Assembly: GCF_900172345.1 (NCBI RefSeq)
Contig: NZ_FWFY01000008.1
Coordinates: forward strand, 1 to 64,000
Reading direction: 5' to 3'
DNA length: 64,000 bases
Source of the DNA: Limimaricola soesokkakensis
GTDB lineage: Bacteria > Pseudomonadota > Alphaproteobacteria > Rhodobacterales > Rhodobacteraceae
The notes under the pieces were generated by a model, which made no database searches, was not told where the DNA came from, and was given only the letters and a program-made list of their open reading frames with translations. The translations under genes were made by a program, and so were the position numbers. Positions within the stretch are counted from its first letter, which is position 1; every line of letters starts with the position of its first letter. Positions 8,340 to 15,080 of this stretch are shown piece by piece.

Positions 8340-9092
8340 CACCGGCTGGCTCGGTCGTGGGCACCAAGTGATAGCCAAGGGTCTTGGCGCGGCGCTGGAG
8401 ATTGGCGAGGACGCGGCTTCGGTGCCGCTCGTCATAAGTCGCCGCGCCGGGATCGCGGTAGGCTCTCCCGAACCGGAGGGTGTTGTAGAACAGGACGGCG
8501 ATCATGCGCGCCGTGGCGGTCACGGCCTTCTGCTTGCCGACACGGGATGACAGACGGCAATAGAATGCGCCGAGAGCGGTGTCGCTGCGCCCTACGGTCG
8601 TCGCGGCCAACCGCAGGAGTGCGGCCGCACGGCTCGAGGAACGCCGAGTACGCGAGGTCAGCAGCTTGGCCCCCTGGGATCTTGTTGCCCGGCGCGTGGC
8701 AGAGCCACGAGGTGAAATGCTTGGCGCTCGGCCAGGCCGTCAGGTCGGTGCCGCACTCCGCCACCAGCTTGAGCGCGAGACCGGGTCCGATGCCGTGGAT
8801 CTGGGGCAGGTCCACCCCGAGCACGCCATGCAGCGCAGCTCGCACATCGAACGCCGGTGCCCCTGCCGGCCTCGGACGAAAGCGCGGCTTGGGCGATGGT
8901 GTCGTGCTCTCGGAGCGGACCCTAAGCTCGCTCACCGCCTGTTTCAGCCTCGCATCGCAGTCCGCGATCTTCGTTGATACACGTCGTAGAGATCCAGCGA
9001 CTGCTCCAGCGCGAAGATGTGCCCCGCGCGGTCGTTGCCGACCAGCGCCGCCCGGATCGTCTCGAGGGAGGCATGGCACCGCACGTCCCGGC
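8340..9092 (-). pseudogene. IS110-family transposase, C-terminal two thirds, frameshifted
   Basis: Pieces in successive minus frames read ASLETIRAALVGNDRAGHIF, KIADCDARLKQAVSELRVRS, QIHGIGPGLALKLVAECGTD, FTSWLCHAPGNKIPGG and then RRSSSRAAALLRLAATTVGR and GAFYCRLSSRVGKQKAV. This is the Tnp_IS110/Transposase_20 layout including the Gly-rich helix-hairpin-helix. At least two single-base frameshifts are present (near 8975 and 8680), and the N-terminal DEDD catalytic domain is missing. The fragment replaces the middle of orfA of the surrounding IS3 element. Confidence 0.75.
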
Positions 9093-9148
9093 AGGATGCC
9101 AGGATGTCAGGATGTCAGGATGTCAGGATGTCAGGATGTCAGGATGTC
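9093..9148. repeat. 8-bp tandem repeat, six perfect copies plus one variant
   Basis: The unit AGGATGTC is repeated without spacers from 9101 to 9148, preceded by the variant AGGATGCC at 9093-9100. It sits exactly at the junction between the IS3 orfA start and the IS110 fragment. Because 8 is not a multiple of 3, each copy-number change shifts the frame. Confidence 0.9.
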
Positions 9149-9220
9149 AGGGTCGCGCTCGCCGGCCACCAGCGCAACTGCATCCCGCTTGAACTCATCG
9201 CTGAACTTGCTGCTGCTCAT
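9149..9220 (-). pseudogene. First codons of IS3 OrfA
   Basis: The minus strand reads MSSSKFSDEFKRDAVALVAG after a good ribosome site (AAGGAGG), the typical helix-turn-helix start of this IS3 group's OrfA. It then runs into the octamer repeat. The same beginning, MRSNKFSGEFKRD, occurs at 11348. Confidence 0.7.
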
Positions 9221-9252
9221 CATGGCCTCCTTGCCTTAAAATTAGCGAAGAA

Positions 9253-9279
9253 GGCGTCCACAAGACACGGGGCTATTCA
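9253..9279. repeat. Right terminal inverted repeat of the IS3 element
   Basis: Partner of 7370-7396; the outer 12 bases are identical in reverse complement. Confidence 0.8.
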
Positions 9280-9704
9280 CTGGATAGGTGCAATATTGTC
9301 ATATCATGCCGGCGCTTTGACAGCCCTTAGTTCGAAGCCGTAGATAGGCCGCGCCACCACCAGCGCAGAAATCAGCGATAGGACCGCCGCGCTTTGTGAT
9401 AGCGTAACGCAGCTTCATGCTCCGGCTCCGCCGGGCCTTCAGATTTGAGCGGGAGACGCCCAATGTCTCGACCACGACATTCACCGGAAAAACGCTCTTC
9501 GGTTGGTGCGTAGCACGCGAGCCGGATGGCGAAACCGGCATCTCCTGCAGCAAGAAACGTGAGGTTACGAACTTCACTGGGCAGTAATCGGGTATGCCGA
9601 ACAAAAAATCACTACAATGGGCCGTTTCGCTATGAATGGGAGGCACGGCCCGGCCGCTCATCGGGCTCTAACCACCCGGTCGCGGGGGTTCACAGACAAG
9701 TAGT
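9280..9704. other. Gap with a probable degenerate IS3 orfB start (about 9310-9490, minus)
   Basis: The minus strand contains VNVVVETLGVSRSNLKARRS, which resembles the extreme N-terminus of IS3-type OrfB proteins (V-x-x-LGVSRSN). After a frameshift it reads RPIYGFELR, similar to the PTYGYRR motif that follows in such proteins. No intact gene is present. The rest of the gap shows nothing I can name. Confidence 0.35.
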
Positions 9705-10454
9705 TCATTCGCGTCCGGCCGGATCGCAAAATGTGACAGAGAGACCCTTCTGCGCGGCATGGTTTAATAAAGCGAGGTTTACATACGAAATTCCAGTCAA
9801 CTCCGTGGCTTCTTCAGCGACCGAAATAAGAACATAGACAAAGTCCATCCCGAACCCGACCTTGTACAAGCCACCTACCCCTTCGATAACGAGCGCTCCA
9901 AAAACAAAGATCGTTGCTCCCTTTAGCAATTCTACTTTCAGGCGCCGTGGTGGGGATAGAAGGAACGGAATGGACAGCAGGCCAAGGACGACAACTATGG
10001 GAACACCAACGAAGATCCAACTTTGCCCGTTTAGGATATTGTCGAACAGGGACCAGCGCAAACTCTCATGAATTTGGGCGCTTTCGTCATAGGCCATGGC
10101 TAAAAGAATAAGCGAACTCAAGACCCAGTATGTGTTGATCGGTGCCCTCATTAACCTCCTATAATATAAGTAGTTTAGCGCGCAGAGCTGCGATGCAACA
10201 AACATGAGAACGATGCTGATTAGTGTCGGGATACTGAATTCGTTGTTCAGTATAAACCGGTCAGCAAGCTCGTTGACAATGAAGTTGCCACCTTCCACCT
10301 TAATAGCCGACATTGCGACGGAGAGAAGTGCAAGTGCAGGAATGCCAAAAACTATAAAATACCGCATCCACCGAGGTGAAAGCTGCAACGCGCAAGCTTT
10401 CGGATGCTCATCAGGTTCGGAATGTCTGACGTCACTTTCAGCCAGATCACTCAT
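9705..10454 (-). CDS. Multi-pass membrane protein with E-x-x-x-IHE motif (unknown family)
   Basis: This 249-residue protein has about six hydrophobic segments after a 40-residue soluble start. Between segments it carries AYDESAQIHESL, and near the end SVAEEATELTGI, placing acidic residues next to the membrane. Its start (ATG 10452-10454) overlaps the stop of the gene upstream by 8 nt, so the two are co-translated. The upstream partner has a comparable motif (DDLFLIHENF), suggesting two diverged copies of one membrane fold that act together. I do not recognise a characterised family. Base composition is less GC-rich than the neighbours, consistent with transfer. Confidence 0.75.
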   Translation of the reverse strand: MSDLAESDVRHSEPDEHPKACALQLSPRWMRYFIVFGIPALALLSVAMSAIKVEGGNFIVNELADRFILNNEFSIPTLISIVLMFVASQLCALNYLYYRRLMRAPINTYWVLSSLILLAMAYDESAQIHESLRWSLFDNILNGQSWIFVGVPIVVVLGLLSIPFLLSPPRRLKVELLKGATIFVFGALVIEGVGGLYKVGFGMDFVYVLISVAEEATELTGISYVNLALLNHAAQKGLSVTFCDPAGRE

Positions 10455-11124
10455 GAGTACATCTCGAAATCGATGCGGCACCAATCTTGCATAGAAAGAT
10501 TGCCCAGCAAACCGCACCAATGAATTTCGCGCCATCTTCGATCAGGATGCGGATATCGCCAATCTGTCTCTCTATTAGACGCTGACCCGCGTCGACGGAC
10601 AAAGACAATAGGAAAGCAGCCGCGGCAGCCTGCGCGAAACCCGTGGCCTCGTTCCGAAATACCCCCCTGAACAGCACAACTCCTGTCAGGGCGATCGCTC
10701 CATAGACGAGAAAGAGCGACTTTTCTCCCAGGATAAAATTCTCATGAATGAGAAACAAGTCATCCCAGCCAAGCAGGGCGGTGAAGCCACCGAAGAATAG
10801 AAAGAACCGTGGGTCGGCATCGTCTCTTGACCTAGATACGAGCACTGCCGACGTAAAGAGTGAAACGGCGGCGCCGACCGTCCAAGCCATCACTCCAAGG
10901 CTTGAGAGGAATCCGGCATAGCGAGGGATGTTCCCGATTTGAGTAGGATCCCGAGTAAAGAACCCATAATCCCTACTGATATGGGCCGCCGCCGGCACGA
11001 TCAGCAGTACGGCGGCAACGGACATACAGAGCGTGATACTCGGGAGGTAAGCCGTCAGAAGCCGGCACCTGCCACCATCAAAAGTGCGCAAGTGCGGCTT
11101 CACGGTATCCGGTATTCTACTCAT
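10447..11124 (-). CDS. Multi-pass membrane protein with DD-x-x-x-IHE motif (unknown family)
   Basis: This 225-residue protein has about six hydrophobic segments starting at LPSITLCMSVAAVLLIVP. The motif GWDDLFLIHENFILGEKSLF sits between two segments in the middle, and the acidic-acidic...His-Glu arrangement is reminiscent of metal-dependent membrane hydrolases, but I cannot assign it. I chose ATG 11122-11124; the open frame continues upstream through IS-flanking sequence and is not coding there. Its last codons overlap the next gene's start (ATGAGTGA). The two form a bicistronic unit next to an IS3 remnant. Confidence 0.75.
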   Translation of the reverse strand: MSRIPDTVKPHLRTFDGGRCRLLTAYLPSITLCMSVAAVLLIVPAAAHISRDYGFFTRDPTQIGNIPRYAGFLSSLGVMAWTVGAAVSLFTSAVLVSRSRDDADPRFFLFFGGFTALLGWDDLFLIHENFILGEKSLFLVYGAIALTGVVLFRGVFRNEATGFAQAAAAAFLLSLSVDAGQRLIERQIGDIRILIEDGAKFIGAVCWAIFLCKIGAASISRCTHE

Positions 11125-11288
11125 CGGCGGCCCCGTCCGGCTGGTAGGCCTTCCTGCTAACCTAAACTCGGCCGGCAAGCTTGCTCCCACATCTACACTG
11201 AAGCTTTCATGAGGTTCTAACAAGTCACCCGAAAGTTGACCTTTTCTTGTGACCTGTTTGATCTGCCGCGGATCTTTTCTTTCCGATC

Positions 11289-11580
11289 TGAATGGCCCCG
11301 CATCTTGTGGTCGCCTTCTCCGCTGACTTTGAGGCAATGAGGTCCTGATGAGGAGCAACAAGTTCAGCGGCGAGTTCAAGCGGGACACGGTCGCGCAGAT
11401 CACCGAGCAGGGCTACCCGGTCAGGGAGGTGTCGCAGCGACTTGGGTTAGCCCGTATTCGCGCTACGCTTGGCAGAAGTTCGCGAAGAGTTCGCCGAGGG
11501 AGGCGGAGAAGAACACCGAGATTTGCCGCCTGAAAAAGGAACTGGCGCGGCTCTCGGAGGAGCGCAACCTCCTAGGAGAT
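11289..11580 (+). mobile_element. Truncated IS3-family element: left end and frameshifted orfA
   Basis: The end TGAATGGCCCCG at 11289 is nearly the same as the outer repeat of the 7370-9279 element, and the leader to the orfA start also aligns with it. OrfA begins at 11348 (MRSNKFSGEFKRDTVAQITE ... REVSQRLG) and then shifts frame where one G is missing in GGGTTAGC. The next frame continues VSPYSRYAWQKFAKS and RLKKELARLSEERNLL. The copy is cut at about 11580, before orfB. Confidence 0.8.
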
Positions 11581-12036
11581 GGGACTAATTCATCCTCACT
11601 CGCGATCACACAAACAGGCACGATAGTGTGACAAGGATGCACAGCCGTTGATGAGCACTCGGATAGATCTACTCTTAGTGCTATAATCTTCCTGCGCTCT
11701 ACCAGGACACTACCCTGATGGTTCGACCCTAGTTGGTAGAACGTAGCCCGGCGTCGTTTCGCCATTACTACGTCGGGCGCTTGCTTCCCCACAGGAAGCG
11801 GTGAAAGGACTCCAGAGCGTCAAGTCGCTTTTCTGGCATCCATCTTGCCATCCAGCCGGCGTTGATGTTGTGACCGCCCCCCGACGGCATCGGTGTGCCA
11901 AGGTGGGTTTGGGTCAGGGGAAAATTCTACCACATTGGCTGTGGGAGATATGCCGGGTTTACGACCCTTCTGCTTTGCAGCAGCCGGGGACAATTTGCTT
12001 GGTTGCCACACCCGCAAATGCGCTCCAGTTGCCGGC
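11581..12036. other. Gap without a recognisable gene
   Basis: Short open frames on both strands have no family signature. It probably contains flanking debris of the truncated IS3 copy. A TGTGACAAGGATGCAC sequence at 11627-11642 partly resembles the two-component motif found at 13531 and 14243, but it is too degenerate to call. Confidence 0.3.
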
Positions 12037-12270
12037 TCAGAGATCTCCAGAGCGGATCCGGTCCTCGTAAGCGTCGAGAAGAGCACGGAGCGGGTCGGCG
12101 AGGCCGCAGGCCTCGGCCTCGAAACGCTCGGCATCCCGGAGCTGGCCGGCCTCGCAAAGCAGCTTTACCCCGCGCCGCGCCTCCACATGCCAGACCCCTG
12201 CTTCCAGCCGGGCCTCGATCGTGCAGACATCGCCGCGGTGTTCGAACGCGCGTTCCATGTCGGCCTCCAT
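12037..12270 (-). CDS. Small unknown acidic protein
   Basis: The 77-residue product (MEADMERAFEHRGDVCTIEA ... LLDAYEDRIRSGDL) has balanced coding composition and no membrane segment. It starts at an ATG preceded by AGGGAG at the right distance; the longer version from 12318 lacks a ribosome site. No family was recognised. It lies downstream of another unknown minus-strand gene (12354-12956) with an 83-bp gap and may be cotranscribed. Confidence 0.55.
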   Translation of the reverse strand: MEADMERAFEHRGDVCTIEARLEAGVWHVEARRGVKLLCEAGQLRDAERFEAEACGLADPLRALLDAYEDRIRSGDL

Positions 12271-12353
12271 CAGTGGCTCCCTGACATATTGCCACCGTGA
12301 CGGATGCCTGCAAAGCACGAGGGAAGGAGGACCCCGCGGGTTCCATGCCTGTT

Positions 12354-12956
12354 CTATTCAAGCATCCGGGACGGCGTCAGTCTGCGCGCAATCAGCACCT
12401 TCTCCCAAATCGGAAACGGCGGCTCTGCGGCGGCGCGCGGCAGAACCATGCACCCCTCGATTACCGGCCCCGTCTCGCCCCTCCGCGGGGCGGAAGCGAT
12501 GTGGTCGACCACCAGGTCGCCGTTGCTGCGTACGAGATGGATATGGCTGACCAGTCCCGCCCGCGCCTCCTGCGCGCGGGCGAGATCGCTGCGCCAGTGA
12601 TACTGGAAGCCCGAGATCGGCAGTTGCAGGATGTCGAAATCCGTGTCGTTTCTCTCCACCCATTTCAGCAGGGCGGGACTGGCCTCGAGCATGCGGAAAC
12701 GCGTGATGGGCGCCGAGGTGTCGATCCATACCCGGTAGCAGGGCAGGTCCTCGGTGCCGAAGTGTCGAAATCGCTGGAACAGCGATGCACCGGTGCCAAG
12801 CGCCGCAATGATCTCGGCCGTGCGCGGGTGCAGTTGGGCGTCCAGCGCCCCGTCCTCCTCCCGTTCGCTGAGGGCGCGAACCCTACCGATCAGACCTTTG
12901 GCCCACGAGACATGGGACGGGTGACGTTTCTGCGTGGCGTGGAAGGCGAGTGTCAT
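12354..12956 (-). CDS. Unknown cytoplasmic protein, 200 residues
   Basis: The frame has coding-like composition and no signal peptide or membrane helix. Visible segments are LGTGASLFQRFRHFGTEDLP, YRVWIDTSAPITRFRMLEAS, VSHIHLVRSNGDLVVDHIAS and LPRAAAEPPFPIWEKVLIAR. I do not recognise the family. The gene begins just after a strong hairpin that ends the upstream gene, so it has its own promoter or relies on readthrough. Confidence 0.6.
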   Translation of the reverse strand: MTLAFHATQKRHPSHVSWAKGLIGRVRALSEREEDGALDAQLHPRTAEIIAALGTGASLFQRFRHFGTEDLPCYRVWIDTSAPITRFRMLEASPALLKWVERNDTDFDILQLPISGFQYHWRSDLARAQEARAGLVSHIHLVRSNGDLVVDHIASAPRRGETGPVIEGCMVLPRAAAEPPFPIWEKVLIARRLTPSRMLE

Positions 12957-12977
12957 TGGGGGAATCTCGAAAAGACA

Positions 12978-13010
12978 GGCGGACCAAGGAGGGACAGACC
13001 TTGGCCCGCC
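12978..13010 (-). terminator. Hairpin with T-rich tail, terminator of the 13040-13450 gene
   Basis: Arms GGCGGACCAAGG and CCTTGGCCCGCC surround a 9-base loop. Read on the minus strand, the single mismatch becomes a G-U pair and the stem is followed by TGTCTTTT. A closely similar hairpin is at 13574-13604. Confidence 0.65.
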
Positions 13011-13039
13011 ATGAGTGGTGGGCGATGGACAGTGGCTTT

Positions 13040-13450
13040 TCAGTTTCGTGACACGGTGGTTCCCTGCAGCCGGGCAAGGGCCGCGTCATGCGCGGTCTGA
13101 TTGGCCCGGAGCCGGTGCTGGTGCCACATAAGTATGTGGAAGTCCTCCTTCATCGATGGGGGCAGCGCCGCAAAGCGGGCCTGCTGGCGCTGCTGAACGC
13201 GGTACAGGCGGGCGGCAAGATCCGCCGCTGCCCTCGGGCGGGGTCGCAGACCGGGACCGCCGGTTGCAGCAGGCGAGAGTTCATTGCCCGTCTGCGACAC
13301 GTGCGTCGTGGTTCGAGAGTGAGCCACGCCGCCGTCTTTCAAGACCTTCTGGGGAGACAAATTCGAGGGGGCCGAGGGAAATGATCGCGCTGATGGGCAA
13401 CGCCGGGTGGGGGACACCTTGGGGCCCGAGCTGCCTTTCACATGCTGCAT
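13040..13450 (-). CDS. Unknown basic protein, 136 residues
   Basis: The start ATG at 13448-13450 follows GGCAGGA. The N-terminal 90 residues are rich in Ser, Pro and Arg and look disordered. The C-terminal part (ARFAALPPSMKEDFHILMWH followed by HRLRANQTAHDAALARLQ) has the look of a helical bundle. The upstream region carries the tandem TGTGAC/TGTGTC motif at 13531 shared with the promoter of the OmpR-type regulator at 14361, so it may be a target of that system. A terminator hairpin follows directly. Confidence 0.5.
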   Translation of the reverse strand: MQHVKGSSGPKVSPTRRCPSARSFPSAPSNLSPQKVLKDGGVAHSRTTTHVSQTGNELSPAATGGPGLRPRPRAAADLAARLYRVQQRQQARFAALPPSMKEDFHILMWHQHRLRANQTAHDAALARLQGTTVSRN

Positions 13451-13530
13451 GGTCCTGCCTTTCGTTTCCGAAGCGGTGGGAGCAGCATGGGTCATGCCCG
13501 CCTGAAACCTTCCGCGTGATCGTGGCGATT

Positions 13531-13547
13531 TGTGACAAGATGTGTCG
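13531..13547. promoter_or_regulatory. Tandem TGTGAC/TGTGTC motif, candidate OmpR-type regulator site
   Basis: TGTGACAAGATGTGTCG has two half-sites 10 bp apart, the spacing used by OmpR/PhoB-family dimers. The same 17-mer with one difference is at 14243-14259 in the response-regulator promoter. It lies about 80 bp upstream of the 13450 start codon. Confidence 0.5.
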
Positions 13548-13573
13548 ACCTCCAACGAGCCGGCCAAGAAATA

Positions 13574-13604
13574 GCGGACCAAGGCGTGACAGGCCTTGGT
13601 CCGT
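13574..13604. repeat. Second copy of the GGACCAAGG hairpin
   Basis: Arms CGGACCAAGG and CCTTGGTCCG are perfect, with loop CGTGACAGG. The element resembles the terminator at 12978-13010 in both stem and loop. It may end the 13814-14056 minus transcript, though no clear T-run follows. Confidence 0.5.
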
Positions 13605-13813
13605 CGAGTGGGAAAAGCGCTCAAGAGTAGCAGTCGATATAGGCAGGCAGCAGGTATCGGCGTTATCCGCCCTGGGCTACGCCATCGGCCGGGGCGGCCA
13701 CCGCGTTACGCAGGTTCGAAGGGGCCAAGCGTACTCTCCACCACGGTTTGGTCTCGGCCCCAGGACAGCTGGACACCTGGGGTGGAGCGGGGCAGTCAAG
13801 TCACCCGGTATCC

Positions 13814-14056
13814 TCAACGCAGGGCCGCGCTCAGAACCGCGCCAGCCATCGCGCCGATCGCTGATGCGACGAGGTAGGCCGTGAGAGAGGCATGCCCGCC
13901 GAGCAGGAAGGTGCCGATCCAGGTGTAGAACACCGCCGTCAGGAGGCAGGACAGCACCAGCACGACGCCGCGGAGCAACGGTCGGTCCCGCTCGGTGCGG
14001 ACCTGCCGGACATCCGGTTGCGGAAGGGCATCGCTTGCCAAGTTGTAGTGCTTCAT
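13814..14056 (-). CDS. Small membrane protein with two predicted helices
   Basis: The 80-residue protein has a 27-residue charged N-terminus (MKHYNLASDALPQPDVRQVR) followed by two hydrophobic helices (GVVLVLSCLLTAVFYTWIG and LTAYLVASAIGAMAGAVL) and a short end. A GAAGGCG ribosome site precedes ATG 14054-14056. It is divergent from the two-component system and shares the intergenic region with the TGTGAC motif at 14243, so regulation by it is plausible. The function is unknown. Confidence 0.65.
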   Translation of the reverse strand: MKHYNLASDALPQPDVRQVRTERDRPLLRGVVLVLSCLLTAVFYTWIGTFLLGGHASLTAYLVASAIGAMAGAVLSAALR

Positions 14057-14242
14057 GATTTCGCGCCTTCATAAATGCATTCGTTCAATACGCGTCGGAA
14101 ATTCCGGCAATGCATTCGAATGCCCTTCGCTAAAATGCAGAGGGGCCTGTCGGTGCGATGCATTGCGTGCCCTTCCTTCTGAAACGGACACGATGTCAGT
14201 AGCGCAGACCAGGCGCGAAGATTTCCGAACTTTTTGTCCATC

Positions 14243-14259
14243 TGTGACAAGCTGTGTCG
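14243..14259. promoter_or_regulatory. Tandem TGTGAC/TGTGTC motif in the divergent promoter region
   Basis: TGTGACAAGCTGTGTCG lies about 100 bp upstream of the response-regulator gene and 187 bp upstream of the small membrane protein gene. The match to 13531-13547 is 16 of 17. Autoregulation by the OmpR-type protein is inferred. Confidence 0.5.
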
Positions 14260-14360
14260 GCGGCAGGCGCCTGCAGCGCCACAGCCGTTTCCGATTGGTA
14301 TGCCGAAGATTGCTGCTAATGATTTTCGGGTGAGAACGTTCGCTCGAGGTTTTTCGTGCC

Positions 14361-15080
14361 ATGACCACCGCGCCAGCGCATATCCTGATCGTGGATGACG
14401 ATGTCGAGATCGGCCAGCTCGTGGAACAGGTCCTAAGCCGGGACGGGTACCGGGTCAGCAGGGCGCCCGATGCCAAGCGGGCCAGATCGCTGCTGGCGGA
14501 AGGGTCCGTCTCCCTCATCGTGCTCGACCTGATGCTGCCGGGCGAGGACGGGCTGAGTTTCTGCCGCTCCCTGCGCGGCGGTGGAGACCTGACGCCGATC
14601 ATCATGCTCACGGCCAAGGGGGACGATTTCGACCGGGTGCTGGGGCTGGAGATGGGGGCCGACGACTACCTGCCCAAGCCCTTCCACGGACGAGAACTGC
14701 TGGCGCGAATCAAGGCGGTGCTGCGGCGTTCCGCCGTGGCGGGCGCCGCTCCCCCGCGCTCCGACCGTTTCATCCGCTTCGAAGGTTGGGCGCTGGACAC
14801 GGCAAAGCGGGAACTCGTCTCGGATGATGACGTGATCGTCCTGCTGAGCGGTGCGGAATACGAACTGCTCCTGGCCTTTCTGACATGGCCGCAGGCAACG
14901 CTCTCCCGCGAGAAACTGCTCGATGCCACACGCGGACGTTCGGCGATCATCTCGGATCGCAGCATCGACATTCAGGTTAGCCGGCTCCGCAAGAAGCTGG
15001 GCGACGATCCGAAATCCCCCCGGATCATCAAGACGATATGGGGCGACGGCTACATATTCACGCCGGACGTGCTGGCGTGA
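14361..15080 (+). CDS. OmpR-family response regulator
   Basis: The 239-residue protein has a receiver domain (ILIVDDDVEIGQ acidic pocket, phosphoacceptor Asp56 in LDLMLPGED, MLTAKGD threonine, KPF lysine near residue 105) and a C-terminal winged helix of the OmpR/PhoB class (LLSGAEYELLLAFL ... DRSIDIQVSRLRKKLGDD ... IIKTIWGDGYIF). The histidine kinase gene follows with a 4-nt overlap. The KTIWGDGYIF end is typical of pairs grouped with OmpR/EnvZ and RstA-like systems. Binding sites are proposed at 13531 and 14243. Confidence 0.92.
   Translation: MTTAPAHILIVDDDVEIGQLVEQVLSRDGYRVSRAPDAKRARSLLAEGSVSLIVLDLMLPGEDGLSFCRSLRGGGDLTPIIMLTAKGDDFDRVLGLEMGADDYLPKPFHGRELLARIKAVLRRSAVAGAAPPRSDRFIRFEGWALDTAKRELVSDDDVIVLLSGAEYELLLAFLTWPQATLSREKLLDATRGRSAIISDRSIDIQVSRLRKKLGDDPKSPRIIKTIWGDGYIFTPDVLA

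Larger units (their letters stand above)
7370..9279 (-). mobile_element. IS3-family element interrupted by IS110-family sequence
   Basis: The 27-bp ends 7370-7396 and 9253-9279 are inverted repeats (22 of 27 matches, outermost TGAATAGCCCCG identical). Between them lie, on the minus strand, the first codons of orfA (from 9220), about 0.75 kb of IS110-type transposase sequence, the last codons of orfA (YFARDAN, stop at 8294) and orfB. The total of 1910 bp is about 0.6-0.7 kb longer than a normal IS3 element. I see no target duplication (CGT on the left, CTG on the right), so the element is old or has recombined. All reading frames are broken, so it is not self-mobile. Confidence 0.8.

Noticed and set aside
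9093-9148. Possible CRISPR-like array
   Set aside because: The repeat unit is 8 bp without spacers, so it is a simple tandem repeat.
11717-11745. tRNA-like T-arm sequence (GGTTCGACCC)
   Set aside because: No matching acceptor, D or anticodon arms can be folded around it.
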